Shown here in pieces: positions 63,100-64,000 of a DNA stretch of 64,000 bases; positions within the stretch are counted from its first letter, which is position 1, and every line of letters starts with the position of its first letter. A program made the translations under genes and the position numbers. This DNA comes from Larus michahellis (taxonomy: Eukaryota; Chordata; Aves; Charadriiformes; Laridae): positions 54,146,239-54,210,238 of the forward strand of contig NC_133903.1 in NCBI RefSeq assembly GCF_964199755.1, given 5' to 3'. The notes below the pieces were generated by a model. It saw nothing but the letters and a program-made list of their open reading frames with translations, had not been told where the DNA came from and did no database searches.

Positions 63100-63126
63100 G
63101 TGGATAGGATATCTTACAATGTCTTT

Positions 63127-63153
63127 TCTTTGGAATCTTTGGAGTCTTTGGAA
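63127..63153 (+). repeat. Three 9-bp tandem units just inside a PATJ intron
   Basis: Three copies of TCTTTGGA(A/G) start 27 nt after the donor at 63100. The repeat is short but perfect apart from the last base of each unit. Confidence 0.85.
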
Positions 63154-63299
63154 TTGTCTTTCATCTGTTTTCAATGCTGATGGGCTGTCGTGGCTTACTC
63201 CATCTTTAGCTTTTGCTCTGTAATGCTTTTTATTCAGGTCCCCCTGAAGTAAAGCTCTCCCTGTTGGATTTATCAACTCTCCCACCCCTCCTTGTCCCC

Positions 63300-64000
63300 A
63301 AAATGTAGCACTGTCCACAGCTTTGCCGAGAGTTCATTCTGTGTCATCACAGAGGTCACTGATGAAGATTCTGGATAGCATTAGCCCCTGTAGCTATTGA
63401 CCTTCTCTCATAACTGGCTGTCAAGCCATTGGTTAATGCTGTCTTTGATCCCAGTGGTCCATTTAGTTTTCAGCGTATTTAGCAGTCATCAAACCCATGC
63501 TTTCTCAGTTTCCAAATGAGAATGCTGAAGTAAATAGCGTCAAAAGCTTTGGTAAATTTGAGGTGTATTACACCCTTCATCCACATAGCTATTTTAGCAG
63601 TCGGAGTGGTCAGTTATTGGGCAAATCTATATTAACTGTTCCTGATTTGCCTTCTTATCATTTTTATGTTATGACTTCAGAAGTGGATTCTGAGAAGTAT
63701 CTCATCATCCCTCCAGGTCCGAAGGTGAGACTGACTGGCCTATAATTCTCTGGATCGTCCTCCTTGCATGAAGTTTGCCTTTTCTAGTTATTAGTGATCC
63801 TCCTTTGATTGCCATGTTTTGTTGTGGGTTTGTTTGTTTGTTTTGATTATAGACAATGGAGGTGTAGCCCTTTCAGTACCCTGGAACGAATCTCATAAGC
63901 TCTGTAGAGCTAATGCCTCCAGCTCACCGGTTCCTCTTTCTAGCCCTGGTCCTACTCTGATGACCTGAGGTGTCCTGCCTGCAGTCTTCTCCTGACAGAG
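63300..64000 (-). mobile_element. Diverged CR1-type LINE, antisense reverse-transcriptase fragment
   Basis: Landmarks follow in the order of the CR1 ORF2 antisense sequence: a 'gaggtcactgatgaagat' block, 'gagaatgctgaagt...gcgtcaaaagcttt', 'gactggcctataattctctgg', and 'ccctttcagtaccctgga'. Many substitutions and indels destroy the reading frame, so this is an old, inactive copy. Its left boundary is uncertain and it runs off the window. Confidence 0.75.

Noticed and set aside
1..64000. tRNA, rRNA, microRNA, CRISPR or viral genes
   Set aside because: No cloverleaf-like box A/B pairs, rRNA cores, spaced direct-repeat arrays or retroviral motifs were recognised by eye; a covariance-model search would be needed to exclude small RNAs.

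Overview
This is nuclear DNA from a bird. The evidence is several 3'-terminal fragments of CR1 LINEs with the typical avian ending (tandem copies of an 8-bp ATTCTGTG/ATTCTATG unit) and compact vertebrate-style split genes. The species cannot be fixed from the window. Two protein-coding genes are supported, arranged head to head: TM2D1 on the minus strand (six coding exons, complete, 206 residues) and the 5' part of PATJ (also called INADL) on the plus strand (eleven exons assembled, running off the right edge). From memory, this pairing, with NFIA beyond TM2D1, matches the human 1p31.3 gene order. No NFIA exon was found here.

Layout. Positions 1-16,900 hold no gene I can support. GC-rich low-complexity DNA, two adjacent minisatellites (20-bp and 21-bp units) and two CR1 tails alternate with repeat-poor, AT-rich blocks that look like conserved non-coding DNA; this would suit the regulatory flank of a developmental transcription factor such as NFIA, but that is inference. 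Positions 16,900-24,900 are AT-rich non-coding DNA downstream of TM2D1. Positions 24,949-37,914 are TM2D1. Positions 37,560-40,680 form the shared upstream region: a CpG-rich TM2D1 promoter with its first exon, a four-copy array of about 56-bp units each carrying a YY1-like AAGATGG core, a CR1 tail, and a second CpG-rich block that is the likely PATJ promoter and untranslated first exon. Positions 40,680-64,000 are PATJ: an initiator-codon exon, an L27-domain exon, a linker exon, three PDZ domains, and part of the following linker. A diverged antisense CR1 reverse-transcriptase fragment ends the window.

Most notable points: (1) TM2D1 intron 1 has every hallmark of a U12-type AT-AC intron (ATATCCT donor, TTCCTCAAT branch site, AC acceptor), and the reading frame closes only with that splicing. 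(2) The regularly spaced YY1-like array lies between the two divergent genes. (3) The PATJ exon ending at 63,099 has an in-frame stop two codons past its weak donor, so intron retention would give a short three-PDZ protein.

The two genes are not known to act in one pathway. TM2D1 encodes a small two-pass membrane protein of the DRF/TM2 family. PATJ encodes the multi-PDZ scaffold of the Crumbs-PALS1-PATJ polarity complex at epithelial tight junctions. Their proximity probably means shared promoter chromatin at most.
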